From Phycisphaerales bacterium UBA1926 (GTDB taxonomy: Bacteria > Planctomycetota > Phycisphaerae > Phycisphaerales > UBA1924): a stretch of DNA of 19,045 nucleotides. Positions 6,926 to 14,539 of this stretch are shown piece by piece. The first letter of the stretch is position 1. The number at the start of each line of letters is the position of its first letter. Both the position numbers and the translations under genes were made by a program. The DNA lies in the NCBI GenBank assembly GCA_002337215.1, contig DDFO01000058.1:62733-81777 (forward strand), written 5' to 3'. The notes under the pieces were generated by a model that worked only from the letters and a program-made list of their open reading frames with translations, was not told the DNA's origin and ran no database searches.

Positions 6926-8218
6926 TCAGACGGATGCTTCAGAATCTTCCGACGATTCGGGATTGAGCTTCATGATCTCATCCAGCACGACCGTTGCGAA
7001 CGCACCGCGGGGCAGATCGAACGCAACCCGGATGTACGGCCCCAGTTCGTCCGACCCGCCCTCAACCTCGGTGTTGGTCACCGGGCACCGCAAGGGCCGG
7101 CGGGTGCCGCCGATCATCGGCAGATCGAACTCGGCGGGGTCCGGCAGCGTCTCGGGCGTGAATCCGAATTCGCCGAGCATCTCGACCTCCACGGCGTCGA
7201 CCGCTCCCGCCGCCCGCTTCATCTTCCGCCCCCACAGCGGACCCGACGCGCAGAACTCCATCGCCTTGTAGCGGGCCATGAATTCCTCGTCGGCGAGCGA
7301 CACCTCGTCCACGACCGCCGGGTTCCGCCCCGCATGCGTCACGGTGACGTCGCCCTCGAACAGCGTGCCAAACGTGCCACCTTCGATCCGCCGGTCGAGC
7401 ACCGCGTTGAACACGGCCGACTGAAACGCGGAGATGTAGAACCCGAGGATGTCGGGGTCGATCGCGTCGATCGCTTGCTCGGGCGATTCGCCGTTCGCGA
7501 GCGCGATGAGCGCGAGTCGCTCGGTTTTGAACGCGTGCGGGAACGCGTCGCGGGCGGCCTTGTAGTCCTTGGCGGCGTAGTGCTCGCGGGCCGGGCGTTG
7601 CTGGTCAGGCGAGGTCTCCGAGGGCCCGAGCAGCAGATCGAGCGCGGTGACGGGATCGCGCCGGAGGATCGCCTGGCCGATGAGGTGGTTGTTCTCGAGG
7701 TAGCCGAAGCGTTGGGGGCCGAAGCGTTCGGGGGCGCCCTGCTGTTCGAGGACACGCATGACGCGGAGGGCGGTGCGGACGTCGGTCGGCGCGACACCCC
7801 GGACCTTGATCGAGAACCGGTTGCCCGCGAGATGTCCCCGGCGCAGCTTGTTGTCGTGCTGGTCGGCCCAGAGGATCTTGACCCGCTCGTGCTCAAAGTG
7901 GGGGAAGTCATCGACCGTCTTGCCCGGGGTGTGGACGCTGACGACCTGACGCGTGATCGCCTGCTTGTCCTTGAGGCCCGCGTAGCCGACCGCCGATCGC
8001 TTCACACCGAAGTGGCGGGCGATGAGCGCGTACATCTCCATCGCGGTCATGCCGCGTTTTTCGACGAGCAGGTAGATGTGCTCGCCCGACCCGCTCGGGG
8101 CGTAGAGCGGCAGTTCCTCGACGAGGAAATCCTCTGGGACTTCCTTCAGCCGCCCCCCGATGCCGGGAATGTCGGCCGAGAGGTACGCGGCGGGTGTGAT
8201 GTGCGGACTCGTATCGAT
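6926..8218 (-). CDS. truD: tRNA pseudouridine synthase D (start codon unusual)
   Basis: Converts U13 of certain tRNAs to pseudouridine. From the proposed start it is 430 residues. GGRLKEVPEDFLVEELPLY (21-39) opens the TruD domain. GYAGLKDKQAITRQ (78-91) holds the catalytic Asp (D84). FGPQRFGY is the conserved core motif, and GFYISAFQSAVFN lies after a helical insertion, as in the longer TruD/Pus7-type proteins. The end is PRGAFATVVLDEIMK plus an acidic tail. No in-frame ATG, GTG or TTG exists between 8341 and well inside the domain. Homology begins at codon ATC (8216-8218), which has AGAGGAG (8227-8233) at ideal spacing. The alternative is the ATG at 8341, which adds 41 unrelated residues and overlaps rimO by 20 bases. 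Function is certain; the start is not. Confidence 0.85.
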   Translation of the reverse strand: MDTSPHITPAAYLSADIPGIGGRLKEVPEDFLVEELPLYAPSGSGEHIYLLVEKRGMTAMEMYALIARHFGVKRSAVGYAGLKDKQAITRQVVSVHTPGKTVDDFPHFEHERVKILWADQHDNKLRRGHLAGNRFSIKVRGVAPTDVRTALRVMRVLEQQGAPERFGPQRFGYLENNHLIGQAILRRDPVTALDLLLGPSETSPDQQRPAREHYAAKDYKAARDAFPHAFKTERLALIALANGESPEQAIDAIDPDILGFYISAFQSAVFNAVLDRRIEGGTFGTLFEGDVTVTHAGRNPAVVDEVSLADEEFMARYKAMEFCASGPLWGRKMKRAAGAVDAVEVEMLGEFGFTPETLPDPAEFDLPMIGGTRRPLRCPVTNTEVEGGSDELGPYIRVAFDLPRGAFATVVLDEIMKLNPESSEDSEASV

Positions 8219-8233
8219 AACCTCGACTCCTCT

Positions 8234-8255
8234 GTATGCCAGCCTGAGGGCATAC
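8234..8255 (-). promoter_or_regulatory. Inverted repeat before truD ribosome binding site
   Basis: GTATGCC (8234-8240), an 8-base spacer and GGCATAC (8249-8255) form a perfect 7-bp dyad. In truD RNA it would be a hairpin ending directly against the AGAGGAG ribosome binding site. A further GCATAC occurs at 8307-8312 near the rimO start. It could be a translational control hairpin or an operator for the divergent pair. Confidence 0.45.
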
Positions 8256-8321
8256 CCGGCGACTTGATCCCGAGACCCATGGTAAACCCGTGCCCCCTCT
8301 CGGAATGCATACCATCGCCCG

Positions 8322-10019
8322 ATGCCAGAAGTTGTTGACATTCCGACTGATAATCCCCTCGATCCCGGCGGAGGCGATCTCGACGAGATCCGCACCGTCT
8401 CGTTCGTCAGCCTCGGCTGCCCCAAGAACACCGTGGACAGCGAGAAAATGCTGGGCCTGCTCGCCGAGGACGGCATCGCCCCGGTCTCCGCGACCGCGGA
8501 CGGGGACAACGAGCACGACGATCTCTCGGTCGCCGGATCCGAGCAGGACACCAGCGCCAGCGCCGGACGGATTACCCCCGCCGACGCCGTTGTCGTCAAT
8601 ACCTGCGGCTTCCTCGAGGCCAGCAAGGACGAATCTCTGGCGGTCGTCCGCGAGGCCGTCGAACGCAAGAACCGGGGCGAGATCAAACGCGTTGTCGTCG
8701 CGGGCTGCCTGGTCCAGCGACACCGCGCCAAGATCCTCGACTGGGTTCCGGGTGTCGATGCGATGCTCGGGGTGTTCGATCGCGAGAAGGTCATCGAGGC
8801 CGTCCGTGGTCCCAGAGCCGTCCGTGAATCCCTCGAGGAGGCCGTGGAGGCGGGTCCCAACTATTGGATCAGCGCCAACGGGCTTGCGAAAGCCAAGACC
8901 CTCGGCCAACAGACCGCGGGCCTGACCGTCAACGGCAAGGACGGCAAGGGCATCGGCTATTTCGAGTCGGATTCCGCCCGCCTCCGGCTGACGCCCAGGC
9001 ACTACGCCTACCTCCGCATCGCAGAGGGGTGCAACCAGAACTGCGCCTTCTGCACGATCCCGAGCATCCGGGGCAAGATGCGGTCCAAGCCGCTCGACCG
9101 CATCGAAGAAGAGGCCCGCGAACTCGTGAGAGACGGCGCCTTCGAGCTCATGCTCATCGGGCAGGACACCACCTCCTACGGCGACGACATCGGGACGGGA
9201 CTCGCGGCGGGCAAGGGCCTCCCCGAACTTCTCACCCGCGTCTGCAACGCCGTGACGCAGGAAGGCGGCGCGGGTTGGGTCCGCCTCATGTACGCCTACC
9301 CGACCAACTTCGACGACCGCATCATCGACACCTTCGCCGAGCTCTCGCAGAAGGGCCGTCTGCTTCCCTACCTCGATATCCCTCTCCAGCACGGCTCGTC
9401 CCGCGTGCTCGAACTCATGCGTCGCAACGTCACACGCGAACAGCAGCAGGAACTCTGCGAGAAGATGCGGGAACGCATCCCCGGGATGGCGATCCGCACG
9501 ACCTTCATCACGGGCTTTCCGGGAGAGACCGAGCAGGATCACCAGGAACTACTCGAGTTCATCGAAGAGGTCGGATTCGACGCCGTCGGCTGCTTCCGAT
9601 ACAGCAACGAGCCGGGCACCCGGGCGGGCACGATGGACGACGACCCGTCGCTCCACGTCCCCGATGAGGTCAAGGAACGCCGCTACGCCGAGATCATGGC
9701 GCTGCAGCAGGAGATCGCTTTCGAGCAGGCCGAGTTCGTCGCCGAGCAGTTCGACCCGTCGAATCCCGACGAAACCGGCAGCCGGTTCGATGTCCTGATC
9801 GACGAAGCAGCCGGCCAGACCGAGGACGGCAACCATCTCTACCGAGGCCGAACGTACTTCCAGGCCCCCCAGATCGACGCGACGACTTACATCGAGTCGA
9901 AGCGGGAACTCAGCCCGGGCGAACTCGTTCGCTGCACGATCGTCGCCGCCGACGGTTACGACCTCATCGCCCGCCCCAGCGAAGAACTCGAGCGAAAGGT
10001 CTCGCTGCCACTGGCATGA
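8322..10019 (+). CDS. rimO: Ribosomal protein S12 methylthiotransferase RimO
   Basis: Radical-SAM enzyme that adds a methylthio group to the conserved Asp of ribosomal protein S12. The UPF0004 domain has its three cluster Cys at 33 (SLGCPKN), 95 (VNTCGF) and 129 (AGCLVQ). The radical-SAM CxxxCxxC is at 237, 241 and 244 (EGCNQNCAFCTIPSIRGKMRS). LIGQDTTSYG, LPYLDIPLQHGS and TFITGFPGET follow, and a TRAM domain ends the protein. SLGCPKN, LTPRHYAYLRIAEGC and IPSxRG favour RimO over MiaB. At 565 residues it is about 120 longer than E. coli RimO. The extra lies in an acidic insertion at about 52-86, a second at about 165-222, and extra residues around the TRAM domain. The ATG at 8322 has no clear ribosome binding site, but the domain starts by residue 25. 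Confidence 0.93.
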   Translation: MPEVVDIPTDNPLDPGGGDLDEIRTVSFVSLGCPKNTVDSEKMLGLLAEDGIAPVSATADGDNEHDDLSVAGSEQDTSASAGRITPADAVVVNTCGFLEASKDESLAVVREAVERKNRGEIKRVVVAGCLVQRHRAKILDWVPGVDAMLGVFDREKVIEAVRGPRAVRESLEEAVEAGPNYWISANGLAKAKTLGQQTAGLTVNGKDGKGIGYFESDSARLRLTPRHYAYLRIAEGCNQNCAFCTIPSIRGKMRSKPLDRIEEEARELVRDGAFELMLIGQDTTSYGDDIGTGLAAGKGLPELLTRVCNAVTQEGGAGWVRLMYAYPTNFDDRIIDTFAELSQKGRLLPYLDIPLQHGSSRVLELMRRNVTREQQQELCEKMRERIPGMAIRTTFITGFPGETEQDHQELLEFIEEVGFDAVGCFRYSNEPGTRAGTMDDDPSLHVPDEVKERRYAEIMALQQEIAFEQAEFVAEQFDPSNPDETGSRFDVLIDEAAGQTEDGNHLYRGRTYFQAPQIDATTYIESKRELSPGELVRCTIVAADGYDLIARPSEELERKVSLPLA

Positions 10020-10044
10020 ATGCTGCCTCGATACATCGGGCCGG

Positions 10045-10073
10045 ATAAGAAAAAGAGCACCATGTCGGTGCTC
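10045..10073 (-). terminator. Terminator of the second PEP-CTERM gene
   Basis: Read on the - strand: GAGCACC, loop GACAT, GGTGCTC, then TTTTTCTTAT. It has a perfect 7-bp stem at 10055-10073 and lies 45 bases past the PEP-CTERM stop. The + strand lacks a T-run after the stem, so rimO is not served by it. Confidence 0.85.
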
Positions 10074-10117
10074 CTTGCAGAGTCGCATTTTGGTGTATCG
10101 CAGTCTGGATCAGCCGA

Positions 10118-10699
10118 TCAGCGGCGACGCCAGCTGGCGGCAATACCGGCCATTCCGAGCATCAGGGCGGATGCCGGTGTCGGCACATTGACGCCCCACA
10201 CGCTCGACGCGCCGATCGCCTGGATGTGCGCCACGAAGTGGAAGTCGCTGTTCGCGAACGCCTCGTACGCATCGGCGAAGCTCGCTCCGTTCAGGTCGAA
10301 GCGGAGCGTGAGCGAGTCGCCCGCATCGAGGCCGTTGTGAACCGGAGACGGATCCGCACGGAAACTCATGAACGTCCCGGCCCAGCCGGTGCTGTGATCG
10401 ATCGAGCCGGGCGGGTTGGCGTGCCCCCCCGCAGACCAGTCCGGGCCGATGAGTTCCGAGAACGTGAGTCCAGACGTCACCGTCGAGTTCTCGATCAGAA
10501 GCGATGTGATGACCCCGGGGCCGGCCGAAGCGTTGGTCAGGACGAAATCGATTGACCCCCCGGCATCGAATGCTTCGACGCCGAGATGGAGATGATCAGT
10601 CACCACGCTATCGGCGTTCTCGAAGATCATGAACGGCATCGGGCCGGCGAATGCCGCAGCCGAGCTCAGCAGTGTTGTCATTGCAAAGGTGGTCTTCAT
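10118..10699 (-). CDS. Secreted PEP-CTERM protein
   Basis: Predicted exported protein of 193 residues. The signal peptide is MKTTFAMTTLLSSAAAFAG, with cleavage after AFA. The mature part is rich in Ser, Gly and Asp, has no Cys and shows no recognised enzymatic domain; alternating hydrophobic residues suggest beta-strands. The C-terminus is a textbook planctomycete sorting tail: VPTPASALMLGMAGIAASW, then RRR and stop. The open frame reaches 62 codons further upstream, but AGGAGG seven bases before the ATG at 10699 and the signal peptide decide the start. It is the last gene of a - strand run and has its own terminator. It has no sequence kinship to the other PEP-CTERM protein here beyond the tail type. 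A surface or matrix role is inferred from the sorting signal only. Confidence 0.85.
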   Translation of the reverse strand: MKTTFAMTTLLSSAAAFAGPMPFMIFENADSVVTDHLHLGVEAFDAGGSIDFVLTNASAGPGVITSLLIENSTVTSGLTFSELIGPDWSAGGHANPPGSIDHSTGWAGTFMSFRADPSPVHNGLDAGDSLTLRFDLNGASFADAYEAFANSDFHFVAHIQAIGASSVWGVNVPTPASALMLGMAGIAASWRRR

Positions 10700-10862
10700 C
10701 TCTGTGCCTCCTGACCGGCGGAGCGAACCGCGGTTTCTCATCCACGAAATTAGCGGACCAGGGCGAGAGGTCAGAAGAAAATCTGGAAAATTCCCAAAAT
10801 CAATTGGCATTTTATCAATTCCGTAAGATGTTTGGGCTGGATTTCTCGGTGGATGTGCTGGG
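10700..10862 (-). promoter_or_regulatory. AT-rich upstream region of the second PEP-CTERM gene
   Basis: This stretch is sharply AT-rich against the GC-rich background, mainly 10770-10830 (runs such as AGAAAATCTGGAAAATTCCC). It probably holds the promoter, although no consensus -35/-10 pair stands out. A perfect 10-bp palindrome, AACCGCGGTT (10726-10735), sits 26 bases before the start codon and could be an operator. Confidence 0.4.
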
Positions 10863-11354
10863 TTACATCGCTTTGACCGCCTCAAGCACCTCTTCCGCGT
10901 GATTGGGAACCTTCACTTTATCCCATCGTTTCGCGACCTTCCCGTCCGCGTCGATCAGGTAGGTCGTCCGTTGGATGCCCATGTACGTCTTCCCGTACAT
11001 GCTCTTCTCGACCCAGACGCCGTACTTCGGGCAGACAACCGGGTCAGGCTTCCCCTCCTCATTCACCCGATCGTCGGCGAGCAGCGGGTAGGACAAGTCC
11101 TCCTTGTCGGCGAACTTCTTCTTGCTCTTCGGGGGCAGGATCGACACGCCGACCACCGCCGCCCCGATCTTCTGGAAGGCCTTGCCGAGGTCGCGAAAGT
11201 CACACGCTTCTTGCGTGCACCCGCTCGTCATGTCCTTGGGATAAAAGAACATCACGAGCGGTGAGCCCGCGTAGTCCTTCAGGCTGTGCTTCTTCTCGTC
11301 CTGGTCCTTGAGCGTGAACGCGGGGGCTTTCTTACCGGGGTCGATGAGCGGCAT
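10863..11354 (-). CDS. bcp: Bcp/PrxQ-type thioredoxin-dependent peroxiredoxin
   Basis: Cytoplasmic peroxidase of 163 residues that reduces H2O2 and organic peroxides, recycled by thioredoxin. It has the thioredoxin fold with PGKKAPAFTLKDQDE (6-20) and VMFFYPKDMTSGCTQEACDF (34-53). The peroxidatic Cys is C46 and the resolving Cys is C51, the five-residue spacing typical of atypical 2-Cys Bcp. YPLLAD, RTTYLIDADGKV and a C-terminal helix EEVLEAVKAM complete the fold. Between PLLAD and RTTYLI it carries PVVCPKYGVWVEKSMYGKTY, with an extra Cys, as in many family members. ATG at 11354 was chosen for homology and AGAGGA nine bases upstream; an ATG 11 codons earlier is less likely. There is a 105-base gap to the gene upstream. 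Confidence 0.92.
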   Translation of the reverse strand: MPLIDPGKKAPAFTLKDQDEKKHSLKDYAGSPLVMFFYPKDMTSGCTQEACDFRDLGKAFQKIGAAVVGVSILPPKSKKKFADKEDLSYPLLADDRVNEEGKPDPVVCPKYGVWVEKSMYGKTYMGIQRTTYLIDADGKVAKRWDKVKVPNHAEEVLEAVKAM

Positions 11355-11459
11355 TCGGACTGTCCTCTCTGGTTCGGCTTCGATCATTGAATATGCACGC
11401 GGGGCGTTGTTCCTCCGACGATATCGCACCGGAACACCTCCCGATGCACCCGATAGATC

Positions 11460-13298
11460 TCACCCGCCGAGCCCGCCGAGCCAGGCCGACGGATCAACCG
11501 CCCGCCGCGCGGGTTCCACCGCCCACGGCGGCATCGCCCGGGGCCAAGCCGTCCGATCCCCGTGCGGATCGAGAACCTCGATCCCGAGGTGGACCAACCC
11601 GTTCGCTTCGGCCGCCTCGGGCGGCAACGCGACCTCGATCAGAAGATCGTTCCCGTCGACACCGAGGTCGATGCCGGGGAGCGGCAGATCCCCGCCATCC
11701 GCACCGGGCAAAGCCTGCACTTCGGCGCCGCCCGACCCCGAGATCAGCACCACCGCGCGGCTCCGCGCGTACGGACCGATCCAGACGCGGGCCGACCAGC
11801 CACGCCCTGCGGCGCTCGGTTCCAGCAGCGTCCCCGCCGCGTCCCGCGACGCGCCGGGAAGCCGGAGGACGACACGCACGCCCGGCGTCGTTCCGAGTCG
11901 GGCGTTGCCGACCGAGAGAAGCCCGCTCGGGACCGATCCTGCGTCGTTCACCGCAGGTTGCCCGCCACCCGTCATCGCGGCCATCGACAGATCGCCCCGA
12001 AAAGTCCCGGTTGCGACGCCGGGGGGCTCAAGGGGGACAACAGCCCCGTTGATGCGCGCGCCGCGGTTCTCTCCGGCGATCCGATAGACAGCCATCCCGT
12101 CGCGCACCAGTTCTCGTGGCGCGCGCAGCAAAGCCGCGTCGCGTGCGCGCAACGGCACCGGGCGGCCGATCGTCCCGCCTCCCATCGGAATGGCGCTCCC
12201 ATCACCCGCCGAGAACAGCATCGCGCCGATCGTCGCCGAGGACGACAACGATTCGGACTGCACACCGTCATCGACGACCCAGAGCGCCGCGTCGGGCAAC
12301 CCGTTGAGCCAGTCTTCGGCCCGACGGGCTCGCTCACTCGCGGCGAGTTCGGTGTCGAGGAGAATCGAGAGAAGCGACGCCGCGGCCAAGTCGTCGGCGG
12401 TCCAGAGCGGCGCGACGACGCGCGAGCTCGACTCGTCGCTGAATCCTCCGGCGCCCGCGAGCGCGTGCCGTACGCGGAGCGAGAGCACCGGGTCCGCGGC
12501 CCACAGCCGCGCGAGTCCGACCCGCCATCTCGCGGCGGTCTGCGCGCGCACGGTCCGCGCGAGCCGCTCGGCGATCGGCACCGGTGCCGATGCCGCCTCA
12601 ACGACCGAGGCGTCGAGCAGGTCAGGCGTGATCGCGACCGTGCCACCCGATCCGTCCTCGGGATCGGGGTGCAGCCCGGTCGTCGCCAGGGCCGCGCGCC
12701 ACGCCCGGGTCGGGTCAGCGCCCGCGGCAGAGAGAAAGCCCACAAGGTCGGCGCGCGCGCGCCACTCGTCGGGGACGGGGCTCGCCCACGGATCTTCCAT
12801 CGGGCCCGCCGGTTGGTCCGGGTCAAACCCGAGCCGCATCCCGAGGATCGCGGGTCGCGAGAGCCAACGCAGACGGACCGGCTTGCCGTCGAGCCAAATC
12901 TCCTGGCCGACGGTGCCTCGTGGTAGATCCGCGAGCACGAACCAGGCAAGTCCCGATCGGTCGCGCGGGGCCTGGGCCGGCGTGAGCACATCCCAGACCG
13001 GGCCCGGCGGGAGCCAGCCCGACACGCGATCGGGCGCACGGAATCGCACCGCCGCGACGACGCCGCGGACTTCCTGTCCGTCCGGGAATCGGAGCGTGAC
13101 TGTCGATCTGGGTTGCCCGGTATCGCCCACCCGAACCGGCATGACGAGCGGCAGCCCCGCGACGGCGTCGGTCTCGGTCAGGATTGGCTCGATATCACCG
13201 GCGGCCGCCTGTATTGAAACAGTCAGCGGCACCAAGGCGAGCAGCACGGCGAACCGCAGGATCAGCCGCGGAACCCATCGAAGGACCGGCTGCACCAC
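11460..13298 (-). CDS. Secreted protein of unknown function
   Basis: Predicted 612-residue exported protein that I do not recognise. The N-terminus VVQPVLRWVPRLILRFAVLL and the next dozen residues form a signal peptide with likely cleavage near SIQAAA-GD (about residue 33). No second membrane segment or sorting tail follows. Early regions look like beta-sandwich (TVTLRFPDGQEV, GVVAAVRFRAP). The middle (about 180-350) is helix-rich with many Ala and Arg. Late regions return to strands (GVRVVLRLPG, GNDLLIEVALP). It contains no Cys and apparently a single Lys, with Arg used instead. This strand is preferred over long frames on the other strand because only it gives a signal peptide and balanced composition. 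The start is uncertain: GTG at 13298 fits the signal peptide, and GTG at 13364 would overlap panB by 24 bases. No good ribosome binding site is seen. Confidence 0.7.
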   Translation of the reverse strand: MVQPVLRWVPRLILRFAVLLALVPLTVSIQAAAGDIEPILTETDAVAGLPLVMPVRVGDTGQPRSTVTLRFPDGQEVRGVVAAVRFRAPDRVSGWLPPGPVWDVLTPAQAPRDRSGLAWFVLADLPRGTVGQEIWLDGKPVRLRWLSRPAILGMRLGFDPDQPAGPMEDPWASPVPDEWRARADLVGFLSAAGADPTRAWRAALATTGLHPDPEDGSGGTVAITPDLLDASVVEAASAPVPIAERLARTVRAQTAARWRVGLARLWAADPVLSLRVRHALAGAGGFSDESSSRVVAPLWTADDLAAASLLSILLDTELAASERARRAEDWLNGLPDAALWVVDDGVQSESLSSSATIGAMLFSAGDGSAIPMGGGTIGRPVPLRARDAALLRAPRELVRDGMAVYRIAGENRGARINGAVVPLEPPGVATGTFRGDLSMAAMTGGGQPAVNDAGSVPSGLLSVGNARLGTTPGVRVVLRLPGASRDAAGTLLEPSAAGRGWSARVWIGPYARSRAVVLISGSGGAEVQALPGADGGDLPLPGIDLGVDGNDLLIEVALPPEAAEANGLVHLGIEVLDPHGDRTAWPRAMPPWAVEPARRAVDPSAWLGGLGG

Positions 13299-13340
13299 GA
13301 TTCGGCGGTGCCGGCCCGAGCCGTCTCTATACTGTGGGCG

Positions 13341-14309
13341 ATGAGTACCGGTCACGACACGCACTCTACACCCAAGGGCGACGGATCAGCGTCCGCTCCG
13401 GCACACGCCGAGCCCAGGCCTCGGGTCACGATGCGGACTCTCCGCCGCATGGCCGACGCGGGCACACCGTTCGCATGCCTCGCGTGCTACGACTTCACGA
13501 CCGCCCGCTGGCTGGACCGCGCCGGGGTCGACCTGTTGCTGGTGGGCGACTCGGCCGCGAACGTTGTGCTGGGTCAGGACTCCACACACGGCATGCCGAT
13601 GGATCTTGCGATCTGGCTCACCAAGGCTGTCAGGCTGGGCGCCGAGCGTGCGCACGTCATGGGCGACATGCCATTCATGAGCTACCAGGCCGACGACGCG
13701 GAGGCGATCCGCAACGCCGGCCGGTTCCTGAGCGAGGGCAGGGCGGATTCGGTGAAACTCGAGATCGACGCCTCGTTCGCGCCGCTGGTACAGAAGATGA
13801 CGCGGGCAGGGATCCCCGTCTGTGCGCACATCGGCAGCAAACCGCAGCAGTGGGCGCTCGCGGGCGGTCCCAAGGTCGCGGGCCGGGAGCGGAGCGAGGC
13901 GGACGAGATCCTCGACGACGCGCTCGCGCTGGAAGCGGCCGGGGCGGTGATGCTGCTGATCGAGGCGGTCCCCCCCGAGGTCGCGGAGCGCGTGGTCAAG
14001 GCGGTCGGCGTGCCGGTGATTGGCATCGGGGCGGGGGATGCGCCGCACGGCCAGATTCTTGTGGTCAACGACCTGCTGGGGCTTTCAGACTTCACGCCCC
14101 GGTTCGTCGATCCCGTCGCGTCGCTCGGTCAGGCCTTCAAGAGAGCCGGGGAAGAATGGGTGAATCGGGTTCGGGAACGCCGGATCGGTGGGGGGGTCTA
14201 TCGGCCTCGGGAGCCAATCGGCGGTTCGTCTGGTGCGGAGAGCTCTCTAGACGCCGGCGCGAAAACGCCTTCGGACACAGAATCTGTCCGGGCCTGCGAC
14301 TCCGAATAG
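13341..14309 (+). CDS. panB: Ketopantoate hydroxymethyltransferase PanB
   Basis: Catalyses the first step of pantothenate (CoA) synthesis: 5,10-methylene-THF plus 2-oxoisovalerate gives ketopantoate. It is a TIM-barrel enzyme of 322 residues. Metal ligands fit D70 (LLVGDS), D109 (MGDMPF) and E141 (VKLEID). H163 (CAHIG) and the catalytic E208 (LIEAVP) are kept. LALEAAGAVMLLIE and PVIGIGAGDAPHGQILV are family landmarks, although HGQ stands where DGQ is usual and HIGSKPQ replaces HLGLTPQ. It has about 30 extra N-terminal residues and a Ser/Gly/Asp-rich C-terminal extension (about 291-322) beyond the usual end near GVYRP. ATG at 13341 is preferred to GTG 11 codons upstream. It is divergent from the unknown secreted protein. 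No panC or panD is visible here. Confidence 0.9.
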   Translation: MSTGHDTHSTPKGDGSASAPAHAEPRPRVTMRTLRRMADAGTPFACLACYDFTTARWLDRAGVDLLLVGDSAANVVLGQDSTHGMPMDLAIWLTKAVRLGAERAHVMGDMPFMSYQADDAEAIRNAGRFLSEGRADSVKLEIDASFAPLVQKMTRAGIPVCAHIGSKPQQWALAGGPKVAGRERSEADEILDDALALEAAGAVMLLIEAVPPEVAERVVKAVGVPVIGIGAGDAPHGQILVVNDLLGLSDFTPRFVDPVASLGQAFKRAGEEWVNRVRERRIGGGVYRPREPIGGSSGAESSLDAGAKTPSDTESVRACDSE

Positions 14310-14400
14310 ACGTCGCCGGGGATCCATCTCAGGGCACAAAATCGGCTGAAGAACGAGGTTCGAGCAACGCCGGCGGCGTGAATCGATAGAACGAGCCTGG

Positions 14401-14427
14401 AGAATAACGGACCGATCGAATTATTCT
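14401..14427. repeat. AT-rich inverted repeat upstream of htrA-like gene
   Basis: AGAATAA (14401-14407), a 13-base spacer and TTATTCT (14421-14427) form a perfect 7-bp dyad in otherwise GC-rich sequence, 112 bases before the protease start. No T-run follows. It could be a regulator site for the protease gene. It does not match the CIRCE heat-shock element. The rest of the 230-base gap after panB shows nothing I can name. Confidence 0.35.
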
Positions 14428-14539
14428 GCCGATCTGTTCGTTGGTTTGTCGGGCTGGAGTATGTGTGGATCGGTCGGGCCGGCCTTCGGAATGATCCGCG
14501 GGGACGGCACCGACCCGGTGTTGTCGCAGGAGGTTTTGC

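Noticed and set aside
6905..8338. 477-residue + strand frame over truD
   Set aside because: Antisense shadow of a gene with clear TruD motifs; its translation shows no family features and would run through the rnpB terminator.
8219..8860. N-terminal extension of TruD up to 8860
   Set aside because: Upstream of 8341 the frame is purely antisense to rimO with a Ser/Arg/Thr-rich shadow composition.
7908..9542. 544-residue - strand frame across truD and rimO
   Set aside because: Overlaps two confidently identified genes on both strands and has no domain signature.
11562..13344. Long + strand open frames opposite the unknown secreted protein
   Set aside because: Very Arg/Pro-rich translations with no domain or signal peptide; a typical GC-rich shadow. 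The - strand frame has a signal peptide and balanced composition.
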